Assembly: GCF_012935695.1 (NCBI RefSeq)
Contig: NZ_CP052859.1
Coordinates: 537,001 to 601,000, forward strand
Length of the DNA: 64,000 nucleotides
DNA from: Pseudomonas sp. ADAK18
GTDB taxonomy: Bacteria; Pseudomonadota; Gammaproteobacteria; Pseudomonadales; Pseudomonadaceae
Reading direction: 5' to 3'
The position numbers were made by a program, and so were the translations under genes. The notes under the pieces were generated by a model. It did no database searches, was not told where the DNA came from, and worked only from the letters and a program-made list of their open reading frames with translations. The first letter of the stretch is position 1; the number at the start of each line of letters is the position of its first letter. Shown here in pieces: positions 37,585-46,762 of the stretch.

Positions 37585-38309
37585 CGCACGGCCTCCCGTA
37601 CGCCCGAGGAGTAGCGGCGTTCAAGCCTGCGCAAAACGAAGTTGGAGGCACTGGTGATCAGCAGGTAGATCAAGGCGGCGAGCACCAGGAAATAGAACAG
37701 TTGATAGGTGCTCTTGCCCGCATCCTGGGCAGCTTTCACCAAGTCCGCCAGGCCGATGATCGACACCAGCGCAGTGGCCTTGAGCATCACCATCCAGTTA
37801 TTGCCGATGCCTGGCAGGGCAAAGCGCATCATTTGCGGGAAGGTCACGTAGCGAAAACGCTGTCCGCGCTTGAGGCCATAGGCGGTAGCGGCCTCCAGTT
37901 GGCCGCGCGGCACGGCGAGGATTGCGCCGCGAAAGGTTTCGGTGAAGTAGGCGCCGTAGATAAAGCCCAGGGTGATGACCCCGGCGCTGAATGGGTCGAT
38001 CTCGATGTATTCCCATTCCATGAAGTCGGTAAAACCGGTCAGCCAGATTTGCAGACTGTAGAAAATCAACAGCATCAGCACCAGGTCTGGTACGCCACGG
38101 ATCAACGTGGTGTAGAGCTGGGCGGGGATGCGCAGGAACGGCACACGGGACAATTTGGCGGTGGCACCGAGCAAGCCCAGTAACACGCTGACGGCCAGAG
38201 ACGCGACTGACAACTTGACGGTCATCCAGGTGCCTTGCAGCAACAGCGGGCCGAATCCCTTCAGACTGAAGGCGCTCAGTCCCAGGGTTTGCAAAAGATC
38301 TTCGAACAT
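37581..38309 (-). CDS. aotQ: Arginine/ornithine ABC transporter permease AotQ
   Basis: Second permease of the system, 242 residues. The EAA loop is QLEAATAYGLKRGQRFRYVT. The N-terminus resembles HisQ-type permeases. It starts 56 bases after the aotJ stop, with an intrinsic terminator between, so its expression depends on read-through. Confidence 0.92.
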   Translation of the reverse strand: MFEDLLQTLGLSAFSLKGFGPLLLQGTWMTVKLSVASLAVSVLLGLLGATAKLSRVPFLRIPAQLYTTLIRGVPDLVLMLLIFYSLQIWLTGFTDFMEWEYIEIDPFSAGVITLGFIYGAYFTETFRGAILAVPRGQLEAATAYGLKRGQRFRYVTFPQMMRFALPGIGNNWMVMLKATALVSIIGLADLVKAAQDAGKSTYQLFYFLVLAALIYLLITSASNFVLRRLERRYSSGVREAVR

Positions 38310-38329
38310 AAATCAGGGCCTATGGCGAT

Positions 38330-38358
38330 AAAAAAGCGCCCATCCGGAAGATGGGCGC
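38330..38358 (-). terminator. Intrinsic terminator/attenuator after aotJ
   Basis: On the minus strand GCGCCCATC (38358-38350) pairs with GATGGGCGC (38344-38336) around a 5-base loop and six Ts follow. It lies between the binding-protein gene and the permeases. Such placement is known to raise binding protein over membrane components. Confidence 0.88.
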
Positions 38359-38365
38359 CAGGGTG

Positions 38366-39145
38366 TTATTTACCGCTGTACAGGTTCAGGTCACCGAAGT
38401 GTTTCTTCTGGATGGTGGCGTAGGTGCCATCATCGTGTAACGCTTTGATACCTTTATCCAACAAAGCCTTCAGGTCTTTGTTACCTTTTTTGATACCGAC
38501 CGCAGTTTTGGCGGGCAGCAAAGGATCGTCAATGGCCTTGCTGACTTCGTAGTCAGCGCCTGCTGGCGACTTCAAAAAGCCCAGTTCGGCTTGCAGCATG
38601 TCCTGCACCGAAGCGTCCAGACGACCCGAGGTCAGGTCGGCATAGACTTGGTCCTGGTTGGCGTAGGCCTTGGTGGTTACACCGGCTTTGTCCAACACGG
38701 CCTTGGCGTAGGCTTCCTGGATGGTGCCTTGTTCGTAGCCGACGGATTTGCCCTTGAGGGATTCAGGCGTCGAGTAGCCAGCGCCTTTTTTGAACACCAG
38801 GGAGGTAGGGCCGGAGAACAGCTCGTTGGAGAAATCGATCGCCTTTTCACGGGCTGCGGTGACGGTCATGGAGGAAATCACGCCATCAAATTTGTTGGCG
38901 TTGAGGCCTGGAATCATGCCGTCGAAGTCACTTTCGACCCATTTGCATTTGACCGCAAGCTCGGCGCAGATGGCATTGCCCAGGTCGATATCGAAGCCCA
39001 CCAGGCTGCCGTCAGCGGCTTTGGATTCAAATGGTGCGTAGGACGGATCGACACCAAAACGCAATTCCTTGTATTCCTTGGCCAACGCGGAACCTGCGGC
39101 CATGCACAGAGCCAGTGCAGAAAGGGTCAGCAATGCTTTTTTCAT
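38366..39145 (-). CDS. aotJ: Arginine/ornithine-binding periplasmic protein
   Basis: Substrate-binding protein, 259 residues from the ATG at 39145. The signal peptide runs through CMAAGSALA-K. The mature part has the family start YKELRFGVDPSYAPFESK and the ligand block GSLVGFDIDLGNAIC. It is the first gene of aotJQMOP and probably the most highly expressed. Specificity for arginine and ornithine is inferred from gene order with AotO. Confidence 0.92.
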   Translation of the reverse strand: MKKALLTLSALALCMAAGSALAKEYKELRFGVDPSYAPFESKAADGSLVGFDIDLGNAICAELAVKCKWVESDFDGMIPGLNANKFDGVISSMTVTAAREKAIDFSNELFSGPTSLVFKKGAGYSTPESLKGKSVGYEQGTIQEAYAKAVLDKAGVTTKAYANQDQVYADLTSGRLDASVQDMLQAELGFLKSPAGADYEVSKAIDDPLLPAKTAVGIKKGNKDLKALLDKGIKALHDDGTYATIQKKHFGDLNLYSGK

Positions 39146-39363
39146 TATGTATTCCCTGGAAACCAAGATAAGCGCTTGTGGCGCGTTTAGGACTGTTACT
39201 GAACGGTGTCAGACGTAACCCAGGTAGCAATTTCTGCACCATAGTTCCGAGTGGTCGTTTTAAAAGGTGGGATCTGGGAAGGGAGTACGTAAGAAATGCC
39301 CGAAATCGGGCATTGATGGTTGAGTGCGTCATCTTGGAGCGAGCAGAGTAAAAATGTGGGAGC
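39146..39363. other. Upstream region of aotJ
   Basis: No gene is visible. It should contain the aotJ promoter. A 9-bp palindrome AATGCCCGA (39295-39303) with TCGGGCATT (39306-39314) is the only clear structure. I looked for an ArgR site and saw nothing convincing. A repeat complex follows to 39641. Confidence 0.5.
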
Positions 39364-39641
39364 GGCTTCTACAGCGATGCCTTTCAGGTCTTTGAAAAAC
39401 AGTTTTTGGCTAATATCGGTCAAGAGGCGAACACTGACCCTGTGGCGAGGGGGCTTGTCCCCCGTTGGGCTGCAGAGCAGCCCCAAAGGATCGCTGAGTT
39501 TTTTCAGATAGACCGAGATCGCAGGTTTTAGGGCTGCTTCGCAGCCCAACGGGGGACAAGCCCCCTCGCCACAGGGTCAGTGTTCTCTCTCCAATACGGC
39601 TGACTTTTTAAAGACCTTGAAAGGGCTGGCTTCTACAGCGA
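39364..39641 (+). repeat. Large composite inverted repeat between quiP and aotJ
   Basis: A perfect 45-base inverted pair (39429-39473 and 39541-39585, arms starting GAACACTGACCCTGTGGCGA) forms the core. Outside it the flanks are also inverted, though diverged: CCTTTCAGGTCTTT on the left matches AAAGACCTTGAAAGG on the right. GGCTTCTACAGCGA occurs as a direct repeat at 39364-39377 and 39628-39641. The whole unit is about 280 bases and ends 8 bases before the quiP stop codon. Confidence 0.85.
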
Positions 39642-39648
39642 AACCGTT

Positions 39649-42090
39649 TTACTTGCCCGGCACCAAGGTCAACCGCGTCTTGCCGTACACCTTGTCAAAA
39701 TTCTGCGGCTGCATCGGGAAGCTCAGGTATTGCGCCTTGAGCCACGGGTCGATGCCGTTCGCATAGTTCGGGCTGGCAGGGTTGCCGGATTGGCCAATGC
39801 CGTTCTGGCCCATCATCGGTTCCACCTCGCTGAAGTCGATAATCATCCGCAGGACTGGCACTTGGACGGTGTCGAAACGTTGGCCCCAGTTGTACGGGGA
39901 GCTGTTGAGCGTGTTGTGATCCCCGCCCGCCGCCAGTGGGCCGCGTACGGTCTGGCCGTTGGCGTTTTTCCAGGTGGTGCTGTGGAGCTTGCCCCACTGC
40001 CAGGCCTTGTGATCCGTGCCCAATTGACTGTCGCCTGCGGTCATCGCGGCAGCGAGGCTGCGGGCGAGGATCGCCGGTTTGTCTTCTTTTTGCGGCGTGC
40101 GTACGTCATCCCAGAACGGGCTGTCTTCGCGCCCCAGCAAGTGATCGGCCTGAGCTGAGTACGACAGGCTGGCGTTGGCGACAAAGGCTTTCCAGGTGGC
40201 GTTGTTTTCCGGTCCCAACTCGTCGAGGAAAATCTGCTTGGCACTTTCCTGCAGGAACAGTTCGTAAATCGCCGCGTCGCTGGACGTAGGCGCCAGACGT
40301 CCATCGAACGCCATCAAGCGACTGAACGCTTCCTGAGCCTTGGTCCGTTCGGCGGCTGGCAGGGCGTCGATGGCCTGTTTCAGCGGCTGGGCCATACCTG
40401 GCGCCTGGAACATCACCTTAAGCTTGGCGGCAAACGTGGTGGTCTGGTCGTACTGCATGGCGATCATGCTGCGGGTGTCGTGCTTACCGGCACCGGCCAG
40501 TTGCGCCAGCCGTTCACTGCGCTCGGGGGCGTCCCAAGAGTTGGACAACTGCATGCCGTAGCCCCGTGGGGCGGTACGTTGGTTGGCGGTGCCGAGCCAG
40601 CCCTGGGCCGGGTCCTGGTCATAGGGATGCAGCATCGCGTCGGCGTAACCGTCCCAGTCAAAGCGCGCATCCCAGCCCGGCGATGGCAGCAGGCCTTCGC
40701 CTTCGCGGCGGTTGGGGAAGCGGCCGGTGACTTGCCAGCCAATGTTGGTGGCGTCGGCGAAGACCATGTTCAGGGCAATGGCGCGGATTTCCCGGGTCGC
40801 ATCCGAGGCCTTGCCGGCGTTTTGCGCTCGGGACAGGTCGAAGAACGCATCCAGGCTCTTGTCGTCCTTGAAGTCTGCCGTTTGCAGGGCCACGCCGTAG
40901 CCAGTGTTCAGGGATTGGCTGCTGTTGAGCAGGGCGCCATGGCGGGTTTCGTACACCACCTCGCGAATCGGACGCTGACCTTTGGCGAAAAAGGTTTCGT
41001 TACGCACCACTGCGGGCAGCCATTTTCCGTTGTTCTCGTAGTACAGCGCGCTGCCCTGGCGTTTGATTTTTTCCAGGAACAGGTCCTGGGTGTCGCCTTT
41101 GACCGCGCTCATGCTCCAGGCCACTTTGCCGTTGAAGCCGGAAAACAGTGTCGGCAGGCCGGCAATCGAGACACCTGCAGCCTGATATTTCGGGGCGCGA
41201 ATCTGCACGTAGCTCCACGGCGACGGGGCTTGAGGCTTGGCCGACAGGTCATTGGCCAGCAGGCTTTTGCCGGCGCGGCTACGTTGAGGACCGACGGCCC
41301 AGTTGCTGGACGTGGTTACGCCGAGGCTGTTGAGGGCACTCACTTGCTGGGCGACCGTGTCCAGCGCGGCCATGCCGGCAATCTGGCTCAGGTTCACACC
41401 CTTGAGTTTCTCGGTCTCGCCCAGAGGCAGCGGCTCGTCTGGGGTGCTTGGGATCAGCCAGGCGAGTTTGTCGGCACCGACTTTTTGCGCCAGCACCAGC
41501 GATGACAATTCTTCCTGCAAGTTGGTCGACTCGCTGAAATTCAGCAGGCAGAACAACAGCGCCGAATCTTCCGGCTTCCAGTATTCCGGCTTATAGCCAG
41601 TCTGGGCCAGGTCCGGCGGCAGCTTGTCACGGTAGCGGAACAGGTAAGCGTTGACCCCGCGGGCATAGACTTCAAAGAAACGCTTGAGGCGCGGCGACGA
41701 GGCGTTATACAGCTCTGCGGCGCTTTTTTTCAGGTTGACCGCCCGCATGAAGCGGTCGACATCCAGCGCCTCTGGCCCGGACATCTCTGCCAGGCGGCCC
41801 TGGGCCAGCAGCCTCAGGGTGACCATCTGGTTGATGCGGTCGCTGGCGTGCACGTAACCGAGGGTGAACAGCGCGTCATGGAAGGTATTGCTTTCGATCA
41901 GCGGCATGCCCTGGCTGTTGCGGCGCACGGAAACGTTTTGCGCCAGGCCCTTGAGCGGCTGTACGCCGGATACCGGGGGCAGGGTGTCCTGGGTGTTCAG
42001 TGACTGGCAACCGACCAGGCCCAAGGCACTGACCACTGCCGCGGCAACGCCGAACCGGGGAAGAAAATGTGAGAGGGCTGGCGAGGCCAT
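39649..42090 (-). CDS. quiP: N-acyl-homoserine lactone acylase, QuiP type
   Basis: Ntn-hydrolase of the penicillin acylase family, 813 residues from the ATG at 42090. QuiP-type enzymes hydrolyse long-chain acyl-homoserine lactones. The N-terminus carries a signal with lipobox LVGC (Cys28), suggesting a lipoprotein. The alpha chain runs to about residue 260; the beta chain should start at Ser261 in TTSSNWAVG, the autocatalytic cleavage point and nucleophile. Later blocks [12 protein letters not shown] and [15 protein letters not shown] fit the family. No acyl-homoserine lactone synthase lies in this window. Confidence 0.88.
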   Translation of the reverse strand: MASPALSHFLPRFGVAAAVVSALGLVGCQSLNTQDTLPPVSGVQPLKGLAQNVSVRRNSQGMPLIESNTFHDALFTLGYVHASDRINQMVTLRLLAQGRLAEMSGPEALDVDRFMRAVNLKKSAAELYNASSPRLKRFFEVYARGVNAYLFRYRDKLPPDLAQTGYKPEYWKPEDSALLFCLLNFSESTNLQEELSSLVLAQKVGADKLAWLIPSTPDEPLPLGETEKLKGVNLSQIAGMAALDTVAQQVSALNSLGVTTSSNWAVGPQRSRAGKSLLANDLSAKPQAPSPWSYVQIRAPKYQAAGVSIAGLPTLFSGFNGKVAWSMSAVKGDTQDLFLEKIKRQGSALYYENNGKWLPAVVRNETFFAKGQRPIREVVYETRHGALLNSSQSLNTGYGVALQTADFKDDKSLDAFFDLSRAQNAGKASDATREIRAIALNMVFADATNIGWQVTGRFPNRREGEGLLPSPGWDARFDWDGYADAMLHPYDQDPAQGWLGTANQRTAPRGYGMQLSNSWDAPERSERLAQLAGAGKHDTRSMIAMQYDQTTTFAAKLKVMFQAPGMAQPLKQAIDALPAAERTKAQEAFSRLMAFDGRLAPTSSDAAIYELFLQESAKQIFLDELGPENNATWKAFVANASLSYSAQADHLLGREDSPFWDDVRTPQKEDKPAILARSLAAAMTAGDSQLGTDHKAWQWGKLHSTTWKNANGQTVRGPLAAGGDHNTLNSSPYNWGQRFDTVQVPVLRMIIDFSEVEPMMGQNGIGQSGNPASPNYANGIDPWLKAQYLSFPMQPQNFDKVYGKTRLTLVPGK

Positions 42091-42191
42091 GGCAAAGCTC
42101 CTGCGGGGGGGTAGCGTCAGTAAAGGCGCTACGTTAGTGAGCGCGGCGAAACGACGCAAGCGGGAGGCGATGCTTATTTGTAGTTTGATCT

Positions 42192-42294
42192 TGTAGCCGC
42201 TGCCGAGGCACGAGGCTGCGATGGGTAGCGAAGCGACCCTCGAGGGCGGTCTTGCGGACACGCATCGCAGCCTCGTGCCTCGGCAGCGGCTACA
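42192..42294 (+). repeat. Inverted repeat, class B, copy 2 (after the GST gene)
   Basis: The same 31-base arm as at 24983, with one change (GCCGAGGCACGAGG for GCCGAGGTACGAGG), is perfectly inverted between 42192-42222 and 42264-42294. It ends 5 bases from the stop of the GST-like gene and separates that gene from quiP. The compensated base change keeps the stem paired. Confidence 0.9.
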
Positions 42295-42299
42295 AAGCA

Positions 42300-42944
42300 T
42301 CAGGACTTCGGCGGATTCACTTTTGCCACCAGCTCATAAGCCCGTACCGTCGCCGGCCGTTCCTTGATGTGGCTGAACCAACGCTGCACATGTGGGAAGT
42401 CTTCCAGCTTCTGACTCTGCCACTTGTGGGAAACAATCCACGGGTAAATCGCCATGTCGGCGATGCTGTAGTCCTCGCCGCCTACAAACGCGCGGTCGGC
42501 CAGGCGCCGATCCAGCACGCCATATAAACGGGCGGTTTCATCGATGTACCGCTTGATCGCGTAGGGGATTTTTTCCGGAGCGAACTGGCTGAAGTGGTGA
42601 TTCTGCCCAGCCATTGGCCCCAGTCCACCCATTTGCCAGAACAGCCATTGCAGGACTTCCTGGCGAGTGCGCAGGTCTTCGGGCAGGAACTGGCCGGTTT
42701 TTTCCGCCAGGTACAGCAGGATCGCGCCGGATTCAAAGAGCGAAATCGGAGCGCCGCCGTCGGTCGGGTTCTGATCGACGATGGCCGGGATACGATTGTT
42801 AGGCGCGATTCTCAGGAAGTCAGGTTTGAACTGATCGCCCTGGCCAATGTTGATGGGGTGCACCTCGTAAGGCAGACCGGCTTCCTCCAGGAACAACGAA
42901 ATCTTGTGACCGTTGGGGGTGGTCCAGTAGTACAGGTCGATCAT
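42300..42944 (-). CDS. yfcG: Glutathione transferase-like protein, YfcG type
   Basis: The product is 214 residues from the ATG at 42944. The thioredoxin-like N-terminal domain begins [20 protein letters not shown], close to E. coli YfcG, with the cis-Pro region NNRIPAIVD and an all-helical C-terminal domain. YfcG-type proteins act as glutathione-dependent disulfide reductases; that activity is inferred. The gene runs in the same direction as quiP. Confidence 0.85.
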   Translation of the reverse strand: MIDLYYWTTPNGHKISLFLEEAGLPYEVHPINIGQGDQFKPDFLRIAPNNRIPAIVDQNPTDGGAPISLFESGAILLYLAEKTGQFLPEDLRTRQEVLQWLFWQMGGLGPMAGQNHHFSQFAPEKIPYAIKRYIDETARLYGVLDRRLADRAFVGGEDYSIADMAIYPWIVSHKWQSQKLEDFPHVQRWFSHIKERPATVRAYELVAKVNPPKS

Positions 42945-43079
42945 GAAGCTCTCCAAGGGTGGTAACACTTGAGCGGATAGCAAACAGATGAGTGGGCTGT
43001 TTTACTCCCGATGACTTGCCTGTAGGAATAGGTGATGTTCAAGTATCGAAAATTCAATGAAACATTTGGATCTATCGAT

Positions 43080-43631
43080 ATGGAAATCCGACCCGGTGCA
43101 GCGCTGATCCTGATTGACCAGCAAAAAGGTATTCATCATCCCAAGTTGGGACGGCGCAATAACCCTCACGCCGAGGAGTGCATGCTCGCGCTGTTGGCCC
43201 ATTGGCGACGCAACGATTGGCCGGTGATCCATGTGCAGCATTTGTCCCATTCACCAGAGTCGGTGTTCTGGCCTGAGCAGTCAGGTGTGGAGTTTCAGGA
43301 GGCGTTTTTTCCACAGGCGGGGGAGTGGTTGATTCAGAAGCGGGTACCGGATGCGTTTTGCGGTACGACGCTGGAGACGAGTTTGCGCGATGCCGATATC
43401 GGGCAACTGGTGCTGGTAGGGGTGGCGACGAATAACTCGGTCGAGTCCACGGCCCGAACTGCTGGCAACCTGGGATTCGAGGCCTGGGTGGTTGAGGATG
43501 CTTGTTATACCTTTGACAAGGCGGATTTCTTTGGCGAACTACGCTCCGCCGAAGTGGTGCATGCCATGTCCTTGGGTAACCTGCACGGTGAATACGCGAC
43601 GGTTATCTCTTCAGGACAACTGTTGGCTTAG
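43080..43631 (+). CDS. Isochorismatase-family cysteine hydrolase
   Basis: Start taken at the ATG 43080 (183 residues, MEIRPGAALILIDQQKG). An alternative GTG/ATG at 43032/43035 has TAGGAA upstream and would add 15-16 residues. The catalytic triad candidates are the Asp in LIDQQKG, a Lys in LIQKRVPDAFCGT and a Cys; the usual Cys position in GVATNNSVESTAR is occupied by Asn-Ser, so isochorismatase chemistry is uncertain. It is divergent from the GST-like gene. Substrate unknown. Confidence 0.85.
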   Translation: MEIRPGAALILIDQQKGIHHPKLGRRNNPHAEECMLALLAHWRRNDWPVIHVQHLSHSPESVFWPEQSGVEFQEAFFPQAGEWLIQKRVPDAFCGTTLETSLRDADIGQLVLVGVATNNSVESTARTAGNLGFEAWVVEDACYTFDKADFFGELRSAEVVHAMSLGNLHGEYATVISSGQLLA

Positions 43632-43670
43632 TGCAATCTCTTGCTTTGAACACACCCCCCCCAGCGGGGT

Positions 43671-43694
43671 GGCGAGGGAGCGCACTCCCTCGCC
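43671..43694 (+). repeat. Short GC-rich palindrome between convergent genes
   Basis: GGCGAGGGAG (43671-43680) pairs with CTCCCTCGCC (43685-43694) around CGCA, preceded by a run of eight Cs and AGCGGGG. This is a common Pseudomonas intergenic palindrome type. It lies between two convergent genes, where it may terminate both. Confidence 0.75.
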
Positions 43695-43703
43695 GCCGAG
43701 GCA

Positions 43704-43904
43704 TCACGCCCCGTGGCACTTCTTGAATTTTTTCGCACTGCCGCATGGGCATGGATCGTTGCGGCCTACGTCTTTCAATGTGTTGCGCACCGGCTCCTGG
43801 TGAGCGTGGCCGCAGTTCGGGCCGTGGACATGGCCGTGGTCGTGATCATGGTGATCGTGATCGTGGTTACAGTCAGGACCATGGACATGGGGTTGCTGAG
43901 TCAT
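43704..43904 (-). CDS. Small His-rich SEC-C metal-binding protein
   Basis: The product is 66 residues. The N-terminal half is a His/Asp cluster ([20 protein letters not shown]) and the C-terminal half is a SEC-C zinc motif, [17 protein letters not shown]. It has no signal peptide, so it is probably a cytoplasmic metal-binding or storage protein. It overlaps the preceding lipoprotein gene by 4 bases. Function unknown; zinc or nickel binding is an inference from composition. Confidence 0.85.
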   Translation of the reverse strand: MTQQPHVHGPDCNHDHDHHDHDHGHVHGPNCGHAHQEPVRNTLKDVGRNDPCPCGSAKKFKKCHGA

Positions 43905-44401
43905 CGATGTCGCTCCGGAATAATATCGCCGGGGATTATCTCGCCATTACGCAGCACGTGCACGTCGTTACCGATGAATAATCCGGTTTTCAACTCGCCT
44001 TCCAGGCGATAGGGGATGGGCTGGCTTGGATTTTTCAGCATGACAACCAGCTCGCGGATTTGCGGCCACAGGTTGGTCCTTACCGACACCTTGAAAAATT
44101 TGTGGCCGCGAGGCGGTACGGTGAGCCACTCGTTAGACTCGCCTTCGGTCAGCAACAGGTCGTCCAAGGTGATTTTGTAGATCAGGCCGCGAACCGTCAG
44201 GTCCGAGTCATCACGGTTATCGACGCGAAAGTACAGCTTGAACTTCTGCTCGAGCAATTTGGCCCGGACCAGTTCGACCTTGACCAACTGCACCTGGGGC
44301 GCAGGTGTGTCATCGGCGAACCAGGACGCACAGCCGCCAAGCCCGAAGGTGATCGCCAGCAGAAGGCTGAAAGTCCTGAATATCCGTGCCTGAGAAACCA
44401 T
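43901..44401 (-). CDS. WHy/LEA14-like lipoprotein
   Basis: The product is 166 residues with a lipoprotein signal (FGLGGCAS) and a single WHy/LEA type 2 domain: alternating hydrophobic strands with [19 protein letters not shown]. Bacterial members are small periplasmic or outer-membrane proteins linked to stress tolerance; their biochemical role is unclear. It is third of a four-gene minus-strand cluster (45449 to 43704). Confidence 0.8.
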   Translation of the reverse strand: MVSQARIFRTFSLLLAITFGLGGCASWFADDTPAPQVQLVKVELVRAKLLEQKFKLYFRVDNRDDSDLTVRGLIYKITLDDLLLTEGESNEWLTVPPRGHKFFKVSVRTNLWPQIRELVVMLKNPSQPIPYRLEGELKTGLFIGNDVHVLRNGEIIPGDIIPERHR

Positions 44402-44476
44402 GCCGTTACTCCGTGAGAAGTTTCAGCATAGCAAGGGTGAGCCAGCGGAGTATTGACGAAATTTCTGCGGTGCTGT

Positions 44477-44947
44477 TCAGAGGTAGCTTGAGCAGCACTT
44501 CTTGAATTTTTGCCCACTGCCACACAGGCAAGCATCGTTGCGCCCAGCCTTTACTTCCACCGTCGGATCGATGAAATACCAACGCCCATCATTTTGTACG
44601 AAGGATGACTGTTCCCTGTGGCTGTGTTCACCGGTGCTGTCATGCCAGCGGGCGATGAAGGTGACGAAGGCGTGCTCGGGTTGCCCGCCGAATACCTTCG
44701 AGCTTTCCACCTCAAGACCCAGCCAGGTGCTTTGGGCGCTCCAGGCGCTGATGGCTTCGCGGTCCAGGCCGGATTGTTGCGCCGGCAGTGTCGTGGCCAC
44801 CAGATAGTCCACCAGGCCCAGCACGTAGGCGCTGTAGCGCGAACGCATCAGCGCGCTGGCACAAGGCGCGGGGTGGCCGGCGTGATAATGGCCGCAGCAA
44901 GCATCCAGCAGGTTGCCACTGCCACATGGGCAAATGGATGTACTCAT
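44477..44947 (-). CDS. ychJ: YchJ family protein (UPF0225)
   Basis: The product is 156 residues with a SEC-C motif at each end ([17 protein letters not shown] and [13 protein letters not shown]) and a central NTF2-like domain ([14 protein letters not shown]...[16 protein letters not shown]). It presumably binds two zinc ions. Function not established; the SEC-C ends suggest contact with ribosomes, SecB-like partners or nucleic acid. It starts 4 bases after the stop of the upstream gene. Confidence 0.9.
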   Translation of the reverse strand: MSTSICPCGSGNLLDACCGHYHAGHPAPCASALMRSRYSAYVLGLVDYLVATTLPAQQSGLDREAISAWSAQSTWLGLEVESSKVFGGQPEHAFVTFIARWHDSTGEHSHREQSSFVQNDGRWYFIDPTVEVKAGRNDACLCGSGQKFKKCCSSYL

Positions 44948-44951
44948 CGGG

Positions 44952-45449
44952 TTACCACCAATACTTTCCGAAGTTTTCCGGGTTGGCCCAGAAGCGGGCG
45001 TTCAGCCAATCCGGCACCTGTTTATAGTCAAGCAGATCGTAGGTAAACAGCGTCAATACCTGATCATCGCGCTGAAAACGCTCGCTGGCTTGCAGGGCCA
45101 GGGAGAAAAAGTCGGTTTCCTTCCAGTCGCACGCGCTCAGGTCCACCAGTACCGCGATACGGCTGGCATTGAGGTTACGAATGCCACCCAGTAGCGTCAG
45201 ACCCGCAGATTTTGACAGGTGCTCCAGGCAATCAACCACCAGCGCCAGATCAAAGCGCTGCGCAGCCAATGTTTCAGGCAAAGGTCCTGGCTCGGCGAAC
45301 GACACGACGGTATCGGGATGTGCCTCTTTGAACGCATCAAGGGCCCCGAACTGGCTCGCACCCAATAGCAGCAGGCGTTTTGGGGCATGCAGATCGAGCA
45401 AGGCAGCGAGCGCTTGCTGAGGTGTACGGGAAGAAATACCGGCGGTCAT
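44952..45449 (-). CDS. Conserved protein of unknown function, Rossmann-like
   Basis: The product is 165 residues; I believe it belongs to the Pseudomonas family called DUF6231, unverified. The middle resembles a methyltransferase-like Rossmann core ([17 protein letters not shown], then [13 protein letters not shown]). The glycine motif is weak (GASQFG), so binding of S-adenosylmethionine is doubtful. The C-terminus is rich in aromatic residues ([13 protein letters not shown]). It is first of the minus-strand cluster with ychJ. Confidence 0.75.
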   Translation of the reverse strand: MTAGISSRTPQQALAALLDLHAPKRLLLLGASQFGALDAFKEAHPDTVVSFAEPGPLPETLAAQRFDLALVVDCLEHLSKSAGLTLLGGIRNLNASRIAVLVDLSACDWKETDFFSLALQASERFQRDDQVLTLFTYDLLDYKQVPDWLNARFWANPENFGKYWW

Positions 45450-45640
45450 CGAAGATCCTCACATCTGGACCGTAGAGACTAGCCTGCCTGAGCGTGCGGG
45501 CCTAGAGCGGGGCGCTGGATAAAGTCTGAGAAAAGCAGCTTCGGCCAATGAATACTGGGGTGTGACACGCTGGCGCAGATGAAAAGAGCGGTCTTTACTC
45601 CAGCCATCGGCTCCCCGCCGATCCCCTCAGGAGAAATCAG

Positions 45641-46333
45641 ATGAGCATCATGCGGACAGCTCTACCCTTGGTTCTGCTAACCGGAGTATTGACAGGTTGC
45701 GCAGGCTTGCAGAAAACCGATTGGCCCACCTGCGCCGCTGTCGGCGGGGTGACCGGCGCCGCCCTCGGCGCGACCGAAAGCTCGTCATGGGCGGGCGGTG
45801 GCGCACTGTTGATCGGTGGTATGGCTGGCGCCTGGTGCTGGGTCCATGGCGACGGTGACGAAGACGGCGATGGCGTGCCGGACAGCCGTGATAAATGCCC
45901 CGGCACTCCCAAAGGCGTGCAGGTGGATGCCAATGGCTGCCCACCGGTACCTGTAGCGGTGGTCGAGGAAGTGGTGGTGGTCAAGGAAGAAACCATCGTG
46001 ATTCGCGATGTTCACTTTCAGTTCGACTCAGCCAAGCTCACGGCGGCGGACAAAACCAAACTCGACATCATCGCCACTCGTCTGAAAAAAGAAGCCCCGA
46101 GTGCGCAATTGCGTGTCAGCGGCCATACCGACAGCGTTGGCAAAGATGCCTACAACCAGAAACTCTCGGAAAAACGCGCCCATTCGGTGACCGATTATCT
46201 GGTCAGCTCCGGCGTGCCCCGCAGCAGCTTCGTCTCGGTAACCGGGGCGGGTGAAAGCCATCCGGTGGCGGACAACAAAACTGCCGAAGGCCGCGCCCTC
46301 AATCGTCGGGTTGAGATTCAGATCAACCGCTGA
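45641..46333 (+). CDS. OmpA-family outer membrane lipoprotein with calcium-type repeats
   Basis: The product is 230 residues. A lipoprotein signal (LTGCAG) leads to a glycine-rich membrane-active segment, one thrombospondin type 3-like Asp-rich unit (DGDEDGDGVPDSRDKCPGTP) and a C-terminal OmpA domain (VHFQFDSAKL...LSEKRAHSV...NRRVEIQ) that binds peptidoglycan. CAGGAG precedes the ATG. It probably tethers the outer membrane to the wall. A terminator follows. Confidence 0.9.
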   Translation: MSIMRTALPLVLLTGVLTGCAGLQKTDWPTCAAVGGVTGAALGATESSSWAGGGALLIGGMAGAWCWVHGDGDEDGDGVPDSRDKCPGTPKGVQVDANGCPPVPVAVVEEVVVVKEETIVIRDVHFQFDSAKLTAADKTKLDIIATRLKKEAPSAQLRVSGHTDSVGKDAYNQKLSEKRAHSVTDYLVSSGVPRSSFVSVTGAGESHPVADNKTAEGRALNRRVEIQINR

Positions 46334-46343
46334 CAGACCCATT

Positions 46344-46369
46344 GCCCCTGTGGGCTCCACAGGGGCTTT
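46344..46369 (+). terminator. Terminator after the OmpA lipoprotein gene
   Basis: GCCCCTGTGG (46344-46353) pairs perfectly with CCACAGGGGC (46357-46366) around GCT, followed by TTT. The stem is strong with a short T run. Confidence 0.7.
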
Positions 46370-46474
46370 GCTGGCGAAGACCTGGCATCAAGTTTTTTTA
46401 TCCTTCACTGGCAAATCGCCTGTAGAAGTCGTTACTGTGCGCCCAAAGAATAATGTGCAAGGGGAGCGTGCGGG

Positions 46475-46762
46475 ATGAAGGTATTTTGGGGGTTGGGGAA
46501 GTTCCTGACATTGTTGTTCTGGGTTGTAGTGGTGATCAACTTGTTCAAGCCACTGATCAATCCGTTTCATTTGTTGGTCAACCTGGCCGGCAGTCTTTTG
46601 CTTGTGACTCATCTGTTGGAGTTGCTGTTATTCAACGGCAGCGTGAAAAACCGTGCCCATCCCTGGCGTGACCGCTTGCAGATTCTGCTGGTAGGTATGT
46701 TCCATTTGCAGAGCCTTCCGGCGCCCGTTGTTGATGTCAATGAGGAGGCCAATCATGCATAA
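46475..46762 (+). CDS. DUF1145 small inner-membrane protein
   Basis: The product is 95 residues with two hydrophobic segments (FLTLLFWVVVVINLF and LLVNLAGSLLLVTHLLELLLF) and a charged loop. It matches DUF1145 as I know that family; function unknown. It overlaps the next gene by 8 bases, so the two are probably cotranslated. Confidence 0.82.
   Translation: MKVFWGLGKFLTLLFWVVVVINLFKPLINPFHLLVNLAGSLLLVTHLLELLLFNGSVKNRAHPWRDRLQILLVGMFHLQSLPAPVVDVNEEANHA

Noticed and set aside
39146..39363. ArgR operator upstream of aotJ
   Set aside because: One TGTC-like stretch (near 39207) lacks a second half at correct spacing.
43072..43314. Minus-strand frame opposite the isochorismatase-like gene
   Set aside because: Pro/Arg/Thr-rich composition typical of antisense translation and no ribosome site.
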